Origin: Hanleya hanleyi
Taxonomy: Eukaryota > Mollusca > Polyplacophora > Lepidopleurida > Hanleyidae
Direction of reading: 5' to 3'
Length of the DNA: 64,000 nt
Assembly: GCA_036873755.1 (NCBI GenBank)
Contig: JAVTVY010033749.1
Location: 62,001-126,000, forward strand
Shown in pieces: positions 37,180 through 48,179 of the stretch. The notes beneath the pieces are model-generated. The model saw only the letters and a list, made by a program, of their open reading frames with translations. It had not been told where the DNA came from and searched no databases. How positions within the stretch are numbered: the first letter of the stretch is position 1; each line of letters opens with the position of its first letter. The position numbers and the translations under genes were made by a program.

Positions 37180-38735
37180 AAGAAGAGAAACTCAGTGGTG
37201 CCACCTTCAGGCAGATGTTGCTGAAATACAATACGGACTGGCGTCCTGTTGCAAGGAATGCGTATTCCGAATTTCGGAATAATCCAACACAGCATTAGGA
37301 AGTTATCGCTTCGAACAGATGTACACGGAAAAAAAATCTATTTTGACCCAGTGGCGCCACCTTCGGGCCGATGTTGCTGAAATGCAATACGGACTGGCCT
37401 CTTGTCGCAAGGAATGCGAATGCTGAATTTCGGAAGAATCCAACAAAGCGTTAGGAAGTTATCGCTTCGAACAGACATGCACGGACGTACACGAACATCC
37501 ACGGACTCAAAGAAGCAAGAACCAGTGGAGCTACCTTCAGGCAGATGTTGCTGAAATGTAATACGGACTGGCGTCTTGTCACAAGGAATGCGTATTCTAA
37601 TTTTGGAAGAATCCAACAAAACTTTAGGAAGTTATCGCTTCGAACAGACATGCACGGACGTACACGGACATCCACGGATGCAAAGAAGCAAGAACTAGTG
37701 GCGCCACCTTCAGGCAGATGTTGCTGAAATGCAATACGGACTGGCCTCTTGTCGCAAGGAATGCGAATGCTGAATTTCGGAAGAATCCAACAAAGCGTTA
37801 GGAAGTTATCGCTTCGAACAGACATGCACGGACGTACACGAACATCCACGGACTCAAAGAAGCAAGAACCAGTGGCGCTACCTTCAGGCAGATGTTGCTG
37901 AAATGTAATACGGACTGGCGTCTTGTCACAAGGAATGCGTATTCTAATTTTGGAAGAATCCAACAAAACTTTAGGAAGTTATCGCTTCGAACAGACATGC
38001 ACGGACGTACACGGACATCCACGGATGCAAAGAAGCAAGAACTAGTGGCGCCACCTTCAGGCAGATGTTGCTGAAATGCAATACGGACTGGCCTCTTGTC
38101 GCAAGGAATGCGAATGCTGAATTTCGGAAGAATCCAACAAAGCGTTAGGAAGTTATCGCTTCGAACAGACATGCACGGACGTACACGAACATCCACGGAC
38201 ACAAAGAAGTAAGAACCAGTGGCGCCACCTTCAGGCAGATGTTGCTGAGATGTAATACAGACTGCCATCTTGTCGCAAGGTATGCATATTCCGAATTTCG
38301 GAAGAATCCAACAAAGCGTTAGGAAGTTATCACTTCGAACAGACGTACACGGACATTCACGGATACGAAGAAGCAAGAACTAGTGGCGCCACCTTCAAGC
38401 AGATGTTGCTGAAATGCAATACGGACTGGTGTCTTGTCGCAAGGAATGCGTATGCCGAATTTCGGAAGAATCCAACATAGCGTTAGAAAGTTATCGCTTC
38501 GAACAGACATGCACGGACGTACACGGACATCCACATACGCAAAGAAGCAAGAACTAGTGGCGCCACCTTCAGGCAGATGTTGCTGAAATGCAATACGGAC
38601 TGGCGTCTTGCCGCAAAGAATGCATATTCCGAATTTCGGAAGAATCCAACTAAGCGTTACGAAGTTATCGCTTCGAACAGACATGGACGGACGTACACGG
38701 ACATCCACGGACACAAAGAAGCAAGAACCATTTTA
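37180..38735. repeat. ~174-bp tandem repeats with 347-bp dimers in copy 1
   Basis: About nine units containing GGCGCCACCTTCAGGCAGAT, GCAATACGGACTGG, GAATTTCGGAAGAATCCAAC and ACGGACGTACACGGACATCC. Two 347-bp dimers (near 37545 and 37892) are almost identical. Frames such as 38376-37798 on the minus strand encode only the repeat. Copy 2 has three to four units at 46285-46830. Confidence 0.85.
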
Positions 38736-38765
38736 AAGTCCCTGGCCGCGTTGCGGCGGGGGACA

Positions 38766-39369
38766 AATATAGTACTTATAAAGATACCAACAACGATGTA
38801 ATACCAATAAGAGTAAGCATCGCGGTGATAGGCCGCGAAATCCGTATACGGCAACGGCCCGTAAACCACCATTTCAAACAAGCTCACAATCACCACGATT
38901 GATGCCAGACGTCTGAATATTCCAACGCTTCAGGCCCAATCTTCCTTCTCTATTTTTGGGACCTGGATCGTTGGAATGTTCAGATGATGCCCGTCAACGT
39001 CCAGCGTCAAAAACGCTTCAACGCTTTAAGTCCGAGTGTCAAACGCTTCAACGCATCGACGCGAGAAGTTCCTTTGGGGGTTATGATTAGGGTACCCACG
39101 TATTTATTATACTACCCTACTTTAATGAAACTCCCATGTGTATCAGCCCCGTTGTTCTCCATATAATACTTCACATCTGATGCACGATCCTGCACATGCG
39201 CAGTTGGCCCATTATAATCCAGCTCGAATGACTGGTTCCAGGGATCTATATATAGTGTAGTGAAACTCCCATATCTTTCCCCCTACTGGTTTTCCATATT
39301 ATGCTCCACACCTGCCTACACAACCCGATTTGCGCTTCCCATATTACTCCGCGGACCGAAATTGACATA
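38766..39369. other. Interior of the A/T-ended element, right part
   Basis: Includes AACGCTTCAACGC direct repeats near 39005-39055. No gene recognised. Confidence 0.4.
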
Positions 39370-39597
39370 AGTCTTGCGCGTGTGCAGTTAACATTGACGC
39401 GTCAAAGTTCAATATTTGATTTTCATTTTTGCGCGAAGTAAAACGAAAAACGAAAATTGAAAATTGAATGTCAAATTTCAATTTTTGATTTTGAGAAAGC
39501 GAAAACGAAAATAGAAAATTGACGGTCAAATTTCAATTTTTGATTTTGAGAAACCAAAAACCAAAAAAACGAAAATTTAACTGTGCAAGATTACACG

Positions 39598-40444
39598 AAT
39601 CCCTACAGGGCGAGGATTACTGATTTAACAGTCACTGATACGTTAGTATGTACGGGAGACGATACTTCCAGTCTGTTGAGTTTGGTTTTGCAGCTTTGTG
39701 CTTCTATTTCTTCGTGTATTTCTCCTGCTAGACAGCTATCGCGAAATGTTCGATACAATTGTCCGTTGATCTTCGAGCACCTATCAGCCCGACTTAGGAA
39801 TCCAGCCCACGTTTACGGTCATACACTGTTTTAAGAGTCCCGTAGATCACACAAAATAGCCTTTCACTCTCAAATTGCAAGGCCTCACACCATCCCAATC
39901 CCTATGAATTCATCCAAAGTTTTGACAAACACAGAATACATTGATCCATAATATCAAATGTAGCCTTGTAAACCTTATCAGGGGTCCATTTCTTAACACC
40001 GTACGATCACAACAGCCTGCATGGGATCATGCATATTTACTAGGCGTCAGACTGCTAAATAATTTTCACTGACGGCCATAATAACGAAAATGTTCCTGAC
40101 CAAGTTTAATCTTCTGACAGAAAGAAGTTTAATTCAAGCGTCGCAGCCGGAACAAAATTGTCTTCATAGGTGTTGCACACCTAGGTTTCGAGTGACCCGC
40201 GCTTGTAGGCCTACAAAAGACGCATTTGTTCTTTTTATTTTCTCTTTTTAGAGCAACACGTTATTAAGCAGTAAAATGAAATCAAACGCGGAGTTAAACA
40301 GATTACATATCATACACCCGTATACGTGATAAAATAAACGTGACCAGGACTTGTCATTTGGTCGTGGTTAATCTTTAATCGTCACCCTAATACTAGGCAT
40401 CTTCCTCGTTGAGTCGACCTGCTCAGATTCACCATGGAGCTAGA
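39598..40444. other. Right flank of the insertion; repeat shared with 42570-42790
   Basis: 39598-39832 matches 42570-42790 (CAGTCACTGATACNTTA, GTTGAGTTTGGTTTTGCAGC, CATACACTGTT). The remainder is unique. No gene was recognised. Confidence 0.55.
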
Positions 40445-40555
40445 AGAGTATGATTTCATATAGTAGGTGTCCAATCTGACTAGAACCTCGATCAACTCAA
40501 ATGGGGAGCGTTCTTTTTAGGACTGGTTTTATTCAGATTGGTAGGTGTCGTGCTA
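40445..40555. repeat. Small palindromic element, copy 2
   Basis: Contains TAGGTGTCCAATCTGACTAG inverted against CAGATTGGTAGGTGTCGTGC, with AAATGGGGAGCGTTC in the middle. It is a shorter relative of 31890-32012. Confidence 0.55.
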
Positions 40556-40870
40556 TTTTGATATTTCGATTGCATGTACCCGATCCATATGCAACGCTTT
40601 TCAGCTACAAGAAGTGCCGAAACTCGACAATAATTGAACAACAATAAACAGAGCACGGACTTATATTCAAATGAATGGTCCATGTATTTGTACATCTCCT
40701 GACACATGTTAGAAACTTGTTTTTGACTTCCCGAACATAATTATTGTGATTTTTTGAAAATGGTAAACTCGGAAAATGCTCATTTTGTGCGATTTTAAGC
40801 GTAAAGTAGGATTTAGCACAGAAGCAGGAACGTGAAACTTTGAAATCTAGATATGCTTTGAAGAGAAATA

Positions 40871-41734
40871 TACGGAGCCGTGGAAGGGACAGACGTTTTA
40901 TTTATATTTTCGGTCTTCGAAAAAAAAAAAAAAAAACGCATGTCCCTTCCACGTCAGTGAAAAGGGCATTTTTTTTTATTTTTCTGGCCGTCAAAATAAA
41001 AGTTTTTCTTCTTTTGCATCAACTGAATTATCTCGGGCCCTTAGATAATTGCCCAATGAGAAAGCAGCATAGTGGGCTATGGTACGAGAATCGCAGGCTC
41101 TCATTGGTCAATTATCTTGGACCCCGAGATAATATCTAGGGCCCCGAGATAATCAGCCAATGAAAACTTTCCTTTAGTATCGTTTCCTTATAGAATTATC
41201 ATCCATTTGCGGCGTTGGCCCGCTTCAACTATGATGTGAATGTTTCCCCATAAGTAGTCATTAATGACGGGTATACTTGGCTTTCATTGAACTATGGTAT
41301 TACCTTCACAGAATAGCAGCACAAAGGCGAAATGGCGGTCGGATGAATAGGGGAGAACAAAAGCGGTTTTTATTGGCTGATTATCTCGGGGCCCTAGATA
41401 TTATCTCGGGGTCCAAGATAATTGACCAATGAGAGCCTGCGATTCTCGTACCATAGCCCACTATGCTGCTTTCTCATTGGGCAATTATCTAAGGGCCCGA
41501 GATAATTCAGTTGATGCAAAAGAAGAAAAACTTTTATTTTGACGGCCAGAAAAATAAAAAAAAAATCCCTTTTCACTGACGTGGAAGGGACATGCGTTTT
41601 TTGTTTTTTTTTCGAATACCGAAAATATAAATAAAATTTCTTTTTCACAAGTTTTGAAAGAAAAAGGAAAAAAATTCTGTTTTCCTAAAGGTGAAAATAT
41701 AAATAAAACGCATGTCCCTTCCACGGCTCCGTAG
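40871..41734. mobile_element. 864-bp foldback element with 6-bp target duplication
   Basis: Left arm 40871-41166 and right arm 41368-41734 are inverted copies (starting TACGGAGCCGTGGAAGGGAC) around a spacer of about 200 bp. The direct duplication GAAATA flanks both sides (40865-40870, 41735-41740). The right arm has an extra internal segment near 41640-41700. Mirrored frames on both strands (for example THVPSTSVKR) result from the symmetry. No transposase; class unknown. Confidence 0.85.
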
Positions 41735-41740
41735 AAATAT

Positions 41741-42200
41741 ACCCTCACTAAATAAAAGACAAAATACTGTAGCTCGATCAAATCACATACCAATTATACA
41801 ACGGAATTTGCCCCCACTCTCATACCAGGAGCACCAATAAGAAGACCCTGACCATAAATAATCCCATAGACAGCATGTTATAGCCAACCTTCGTCCTTGA
41901 AGAATTTCCAAGTTCATAATGGCAAGATATAATTCATAAGACAATATTAGCATCAAACTTCAAGTAGGCATATTGTATGTTCGCCATGCTCTCATCATAA
42001 CGATGATAAATCCTACTCAGTCTCTCACTCACTTGTGTCTGTTCATATGAAAACCATGACTGTGTTGTATTACACAATATTCATATCGTACCGAGCCATC
42101 TGTTTTCAGACTCACGTTAAGGAACGTATGCCAAACATTTCGTATACTTTGATCGTACTATAAATGTGTCATATTAATCACAGAATTTGATACCTTTGGC
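41741..42200. other. No recognisable feature
   Basis: Unique A/T-rich sequence between the foldback element and the next RT fragment. Nothing further seen. Confidence 0.4.
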
Positions 42201-42204
42201 TGAG

Positions 42205-42480
42205 TGATTGGTTTGTAGCCTTGTCGAATCAGTTTCTGTCAAACTGTTCCATGACGTTGATTGAAATCGTTACATTTTAGACCGACTGTGGGAAGTGAAT
42301 CTAGGAGAGGTAAGTGTACCCCATGTGCACTCCTTTCTGGATATTTTTTGTCCAAGAATTTCTCGAACGTCGTAGTTTCCTTCAAATTCAGTGAAGGAGA
42401 ATGTGTATCCTTAACATAGAGATTATCCAAACCAGGATTATTGGTAAGGAAAATATCGTCTATATAACGTTTGTGAATGT
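42205..42480 (-). pseudogene. RT C-terminal fragment, copy 2 (intact YIDD)
   Basis: On the minus strand the frame reads RYIDDIFLTNNPGLDNLY at 42469-42415, an RT catalytic motif C (YIDD) with the NNP context seen in this family. It continues FEKFLDKKYPE, GVHLPLLDS, NDFNQRHGTV, QKLIRQGYKPITQ. One in-frame stop sits in the QKLI region. The end is the single-copy ancestor of the 31-bp minisatellite unit. The palm upstream of YIDD is not recognisable, so this is a fragment. Confidence 0.6.
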
Positions 42481-42794
42481 GAAGGAACTGGCTTTAAAAT
42501 GATCATCGGCAAAGACAGTGGTTGCCTAGACAGGGATTAAAGAAACAGTGTTTTAATTAATTGATCTGATGCCTACAGAGCCAAGATTGCTGAATTAACA
42601 GTCACTGATACCTTACTATGTACTGGAGACGATACCTTTCTGATCTCTGTTGAGTTTGGTTTTGCAGCCTTGTGTTTCTATTTCTTCGCGTATTTCTCTT
42701 GCCAGACATGCCAGACAGTTTTTGATAAATGTCGATACAATTGTCCGAAAATCAATCTACGTTTACTGCCATACACTGTTACAAGATCCTGGTG

Positions 42795-43030
42795 TTGGAT
42801 TATATAGTGCACAGTATCGATTATATAGAAACAAATTGAACCACACTATCCGCTTCGCAAAAAAGAATTACTTTGAAAAGAAATTTAATGAATAAAAACA
42901 TGACATAAAAGGAACCTGAAAAGTATTAACTCAGCTACTAAATCGAAGGAAAACGTCATCAATATCCCAGTCTTTCATTATTGATGGTGAAGAACACACT
43001 GATCCTCAAACCAGTTCCTCTTGCGCATAT
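42795..43030 (+). pseudogene. LINE segment 1: region between endonuclease and RT
   Basis: Frame encodes YRNKLNHTIRFAKKNYFEKK, then LLNRRKTSSI and SFIIDGEEHTDPQ, the linker preceding the RT domain of CR1/L2/Rex1-type LINEs. Two in-frame stops are present, and a deletion joins this to PLAHI. It is interrupted at 43031 by Helentron-like copy A. The endonuclease domain is missing (5' truncation). Confidence 0.65.
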
Positions 43031-44075
43031 TCCTACGAAGTAGGCTACAGACCGCAAATTGTCCGGTAATGAGTGAGTCAGTCCATCCGAATCCTTTCGT
43101 CGGCAAAAGAAGGAGAACCGTTGACATTAGAACCTTGATTTTTGGCATGAACGTGCATTAGGGCATTGTTACCATTGTTGATTTATAATTATTTTTTTAT
43201 TATTTATTGATGGCTCAGCGAGTGCACTGTCATGCCCATCGGGAACCCTTGGCTGTATGTTTCACTGTATATATAACACAGTACAAAACCTGGTGGGATA
43301 TGCCATCCGTAATTGTTTTGAGAGCTAGAGGTCACAGCAGTGTAGCTGGGTCACCCCCAATAGGCCTATAAACAGATCAGAACTAACAGTCTGATAGGCT
43401 TGGTATTCGAGAATGCAGTTAATACTGAATTAAATTGTTCTTAGAGGTCAGAGCAGAGGAGACAAAAATAATCAGATCTCTCTGGGAGTTAAGATAACAA
43501 CGTGACGTAGAAATGCTATTTATTCGTCTTTGTACTGGTCATGCTCAGGAGAATGACATAGAATCATTATCATCTTGTGCCGAGGTGTTGGTCTTGAGTT
43601 GAATTACCGTAAACTACATAAATGCTACCTTTCTACTATAGGACTATATATCAGAATTTGTTGTATTGTTGCGATTCAAAAAGTTGTTTTGATCCTGGAC
43701 AAGGGCACTGAAAACCATTAAAGAGATGTAAATGTATTTTCACACGTAAAGCCTGAAATCTACTGAACTTTTTATTATTCAATCTGTTTCCTTTAGTTAA
43801 AAAATTGTAAAATTAAATCGGCGATCGTTATTTATTTTTGGAATGAAGGCGCATTAGGAGATTGTTACCAACAAACTCTGAGCTGACCTACTTTTGATGA
43901 AAATTTCTGATGATTTTTGATGAAAATCACTGGTGATTCTGACTTGGGCAGTGCCCATCTTAATATAGGCAGGATTTCAACTGGGGGTGGGGATTTCCAA
44001 GAGTTCAGTTCGCGTCGGAGTCCTAATGCCTACCCTACTTTGTAGGTCATGTGACGTTAGTCACACTGCTCATGT
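43031..44075 (+). mobile_element. Helentron-like element, family 1, copy A
   Basis: 5' end TCCTACGAAGTAGGCTACAG. The inverted partner CTACTTTGTAGG lies about 30 bp before the 3' end and is followed by the hairpin TGTGACGTTAGTCACA and CTGCTCATGT. Removing 1045 bp restores CAT|ATTATG in the LINE frame (H I M H) with no target duplication, that is T-T insertion. These are Helitron2/Helentron features. No Rep/helicase. Interior is A/T-rich. Confidence 0.7.
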
Positions 44076-44122
44076 TATGCATTTATCCTTCAAAACTGGT
44101 GCTGTGCCTAATGCTTTTAAAT
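44076..44122 (+). pseudogene. LINE segment 2
   Basis: 47 bp encoding MHLSFKTGAVPNAFK, which joins PLAHI on the left and FAKVTPIFKSGD on the right once the two flanking insertions are removed. It corresponds to the start of the RT domain (SL.TG..P...K.A.V.PIFK.GD). Confidence 0.7.
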
Positions 44123-45796
44123 TCCTACGAAGTAGGCTACAGATCGCAAATTGTCCGGTAATGAGTCAGTCAGTCCATCCGAATCCTTTCGTCGGCAAAA
44201 TAAGGAGAACCGTTGACATTAGAACCTTGATTTTCGGCATGAACGTGCATTAGGGCATTGTTACCAGCAAGTTCTGAGTTGACCGAATTCTGATTAAAAT
44301 TTGATTTATAATTATTTTTTTTATTATTTATTGATGGCTCAGCGAGTACACTGTCATGCCCATCGGGAACCCTTGGCTGTATGTTTCCCTGTATATATAA
44401 CACAGTGGTGGGATATGCCATCCGCAATTGTTTTTATGAAATAGGAAATGCTAATTTTCCATCATTTGTTAGTGCATTTATCTACACCGCTATGCCAGCC
44501 TCAATACACACAATTCAGTATATTGTTATAGATATATGTAAACTGTGGCCTTTAACGTGTATCCTATTTCACATCCAAACATTTCATCACTGACCACATC
44601 AGCCTTCAAATTCAGGTCAAATTACCCACTGATGGTGAAATATCCTACATCAACCAATTAAGTCAGCCTGGTGCAATAACCCAGCAGAAGAAGGAAAGAT
44701 GTGGTATCATCCTTCAGATTAGTCTGTGTGGGCGACAATGATAAAAGTTTACTGAGGGTGAAACAAAGCCATGACGGCATGTTTAAAGGGTCTTCTTTTG
44801 GTAGAATTTAACTAGATAAAGTAACTTTGATCATGATGTGAAAATGTGATAACTTGAGGTTTTTTTTGTACCTCTTGACTATTGACTATATATCACACTT
44901 GGATATAATTTAAACAAAAAATTACATGTGTAAACAAAATATGTCTAAATTTTTCTTGTCATTTCAAATCTTGATCCATTTTGATTCCTTGATTAGGGGA
45001 TACAGAATCACTGCCACGGAGTGTGTTGGTGTGTCACAGCAATGCAATTCCGATTCACACAACGAAGCTGAGGTGGTTTAATGTTTATCAATGAAGAAAA
45101 TCACCGATCAACCGCCATAGAATATAATGTGAAACAAGAAAACCGGAATAGTATATTCATCAGATTGCCGATACCCAAAATGTGTTGTCTCATATATCTA
45201 GATAACAACGTGATGTAGAGACGCTATTTATTCGTCTTTGTACCGGTTATGCTCAGGAGAATGACGTAGAATCATTATTATCTTGTGCAGAGAAGGTGTT
45301 GGTCTTGAGTTGAATTACCGTAAACTACATAAATGCTACCTTTCTACTATAGTACTATATATAAAAAATTGTTGTATTGTTGGGAAAATAATGTGATTCA
45401 AAAAGTTGTTTTGATCCTGGACAAGGGCACTGAAAACCATTAAAGAGATGTAAATGTATTTTCACACGTAAAGCTTGAAATCTACTGAACCTTTATTATT
45501 CAATCTGTTTCCTTTAGTTAAAAAATTGTAAAATTAAATCGGCGATCGTTATTTAATTTTGGAATAAAGGCGCATTAGAAGACTGTTACCAACAAGTTCT
45601 GAGCTGACCTACTTTTGATAAAAATTCCTGGTGATTTTTTATGAAAATCACAGGCGATTCTGACTTGGGCGGTGCCCATCTTAATATAGGCAGGATTTCA
45701 ACTGGGGGTGGGGATTTCCAAGAGTTCAGTTCGCGTTCAAGTCCTAATGCCTACTCTACTTCGTAGGTCCTGTGACGTTAGTCACACTGCTCATGT
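44123..45796 (+). mobile_element. Helentron-like element, family 1, copy B
   Basis: Same 5' end, subterminal inverted word (CTACTTCGTAGG), hairpin and CTGCTCATGT end as copy A, in the same orientation. Removal restores AAAT|TTGCT (K F A) in the LINE, again without target duplication. It is 1674 bp; about 0.8 kb in the middle (44430-45200) replaces a different segment in copy A. Small frames inside have no support. Confidence 0.7.
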
Positions 45797-46248
45797 TTGC
45801 TAAGGTGACCCCAATTTTCAAATCGGGGGATCAAACCATCTTTACTGATTACAGGCCGATATCTTTTCTCCCCGCGCTCAGTAAGATACATGAGAAACTC
45901 GTAACCAATTCAATGACTCTATTCTTGGAAAATAACAAAATAATTTCGGGCAGTCAGTATGGATTCCGATCCAATCACTCAACATCCCTCGCGGCAATCT
46001 CTCTGTATGATACCTTAATTGCAGCTAAGGAATCTAAAAAGTTTAGTGCAATAACATTCTTAGATCTCTCTAAAGTGTTTGATACAGTAAATCACGAAAT
46101 ATTATTCTCCAAATTAAAACACTATGGCTTTCGTGGCTCTGTTAATGACCGGTTTAGAAGCTACTTATCTGGTAGATCGCATTTTATTATCCCCTAAGGA
46201 TATCACCTGTGGTGTACCTCAGGGATCAATCCTTGGGCCCCTTCTTTT
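45797..46248 (+). pseudogene. LINE segment 3: RT domain, N-terminal half
   Basis: Encodes AKVTPIFKSGD, DYRPISFLPALSKIHEKL, GSQYGFRSNHST and FLDLSKVFDTVNHEIL (RT blocks 1-3, with FLDLSKVFD at the motif A position). A frameshift near 46195 leads into CGVPQGSILGPLLF (motif B). The sequence then breaks at 46249 at the 4-kb insertion. The motifs fit the CR1/L2/Rex1 side of the Jockey superfamily. Confidence 0.75.
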
Positions 46249-46284
46249 TGTCCCCCGCCGCAACGCGGCCGGGGGACTTTAAAA

Positions 46285-46830
46285 TGGTTCTTGCTTTTAT
46301 GTGTTCGTGCATGTCCGTGGATGTCCGTGCATGTCTGTTCGAATGATTACTTCCTAACGCTTTGTTGGATTCTTCCGAAATTCGGCATATGCATTCCTTG
46401 CGACAAGACGCCAGTCAGTATCGCATTTCAGCAACATCTGCCTGAAGGTGGCGCCACTGGATCAAAATGGACTTCAAAATGGTTCTTGCTTTTATGTGTC
46501 GGTGCATGTCCATGGATGTCCGTGCATGTCTGTTCGAATGATTACTTCCTAACGCTTTGTTGAATTCTTCCGAAATTCGGCATATGCATTCCTTGCGACA
46601 AGACGCCAGTCGGTATCGCATTTCAGTAACATCTGCCTGAAGGTGGCGCCACTGGGTCAAAATGAATCTTGCCTCTTCGTGTCCGTGGATGTCAGTTAAA
46701 CGCGATAACTTCCAAACGCTTTCTTGGATTCTTCCGAATTCGGCATACACATTCCTTGTGAGAAGACGCGGTTGCGTACTGGATTTCAGTAACATTTGCC
46801 TGAAGGTGGCGCCACTGAGTTTCGCTTCTT
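46285..46830. repeat. ~174-bp tandem units in copy 2
   Basis: Three to four units related to 37180-38735 (CCTGAAGGTGGCGCCACTGG, CTTCCTAACGCTTTGTTG). More diverged than those of copy 1, suggesting that copy 1 was homogenised later. Confidence 0.75.
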
Positions 46831-47139
46831 CGTGTCCGTTCCAGTTAGAATGGGTCTTGCTCTCTTTGTGTCTGTGGATGTCTGTTCAAATTCGTCAGAG
46901 GCGATAACTTCCAAAAGCTTTGTCGGTTTCCTTCGAAATTTAGCATATACACTCCTTGTGACCAGACATGGGTTGGTATTGCGTTTCAGCAAGATCCACC
47001 TGAAGGTGGCGCCACTGGGTCTTGTTTCAATCTTCTGTGCATGTCCGTGGTTTCCATTCAAATTCTTCACAAGCAATAACATCCAAATGCTTTGTCTAAT
47101 AATTAGGCATCCCTAAATGCGTTTGTCATTGTTTCTTCC

Positions 47140-47800
47140 ACTTCTCGCTGTTAGTTTCGAATTTCATGTCGCTTTAAATGAAGGACACCATTTTCTTAAA
47201 TTTGCTGTCCAGTCCTTCTATTCCACATCATATGATTTACACTAAAGCTTTTGCAGGAACCATATTTTATTTCAGAAGTATAATATGAAATAACTGGAGG
47301 GGGAATCCCCGCAGTACCGAACCCGTGTTAGTTTTGAATTTCGTGTCGCTTTAAATGAAGGACAACATTTTCTTCAATTTTGCTATGAAATCATTCTATT
47401 CCACATCATATGATTTACCCTAAAGCTTTTGCATGAACCATATTTTATTTCAGAAGTATAATATGAAATAACTGGCGGGGAAATCCCCGCAGTACCGAAC
47501 CCCTGGTTTTTGAATTTCGTGTCATCTTAAATGAAGGACAACATTTCCTTCAATTTTGCTATCAAATAATTGTAATCCACATCATATGATTTACCCTAAA
47601 GCTTTTGCACGAACCATATTTTATTTCAGATGTATAACATGAAATACCGAACCCGTTTTTTTGTTTTTTTTAAAATTTCGTGTCATCTTAAATGAAGGAC
47701 AACATTTCCTTCAATTTTGCTATCAAATAATTGTATCTCACATCATATGATTTACCCTAAAGCTTCTGCAGGAACCATTTGTGTCCACACGTGTAACTTA
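47140..47800. repeat. ~185-bp tandem units in copy 2
   Basis: Four units containing GAATTTCGTGTCNNNTTAAA, ATCATATGATTTACCCTAAA and GGAAATCCCCGCAGTACCGA. Same module as 36900-37165. Confidence 0.8.
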
Positions 47801-48179
47801 CTATATTAATTACAACTGAGTTCCTAAAGTTTGGGTGCACACTGTGCATATGATCAATTTCCTGAATTGAATTGAATTCCACCTTGTGGTTTTTCGGACT
47901 GACAGATGATGGCATGCAGTTGTCAGTGTGGTTGTTTCATGTACAGGGAGCTTTCTATGGCTTTCATGTCAGCACACCTACCACTACCCTCAAGAAGAGC
48001 ATGTCCCCATCCCCAGGGCGCCGAGCCGCACCCTCTATCTCCCAAACTAGCCCTCGCCCGACCCTCATATATTGTGTTTGAGCATATATATCTTCAATAT
48101 ATCTTGGCAGAAGCTGAAATTTGTGTGTTGTCTGCAATATTGGGATAATTGCAACCCCAAAAGGTTTCAATTTATCAGG

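Larger units (their letters stand above)
34816..38765 (-). mobile_element. Helentron-like composite element, family 2, copy 1
   Basis: Oriented by the minus strand, the 5' end is TGTCCCCCGCCGCAACGCGG (38765 inwards), itself a hairpin. The same GTCCCCCGCCG word recurs inverted about 23 bp before the 3' end and is followed by a small hairpin (AGCATCC tct GGCTGCT, one mismatch) and TTGT. The flanks join as T|T with no target duplication. Such asymmetric inverted repeats, a terminal hairpin and T-T insertion are features of Helitron2/Helentron elements. No Rep/helicase is encoded. The interior carries tandem arrays. The copy at 46249-50474 shares both ends. Confidence 0.65.
33839..39597. mobile_element. 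5.8-kb element with long A/T-rich inverted ends
   Basis: Left end CGTGTAACCTTGCACAGTT and right end (complement) CGTGTAATCTTGCACAGTT lead into arms of about 220-320 bp built from AAAATTGAAATTTGAC and CGTTTTTCGTTTT words (33839-34160 and 39370-39597). In the related sequence at 42205-42790 the left and right flanks are contiguous, which is an empty site for this insertion. About 3.95 kb of the interior is the nested Helentron-like element. No transposase was seen, so it is non-autonomous. Confidence 0.7.

Noticed and set aside
37338..38714. Overlapping minus-strand frames encoding RIPCDKTPVRI / FFASVDVRVRP repeats
   Set aside because: They follow the ~174-bp tandem unit of a non-autonomous element and do not persist in the diverged units of the second copy.
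40840..41793. Mirrored frames (THVPSTSVKR...) on both strands
   Set aside because: Result of the inverted arms of the foldback element; no start, splice or family support.
46249..46277. Reading the GTCCCCCGCCG ends as ordinary terminal inverted repeats of a cut-and-paste transposon
   Set aside because: One copy of the word is about 23 bp inside the 3' end, shared sequence extends beyond it in both copies, and there is no target duplication.
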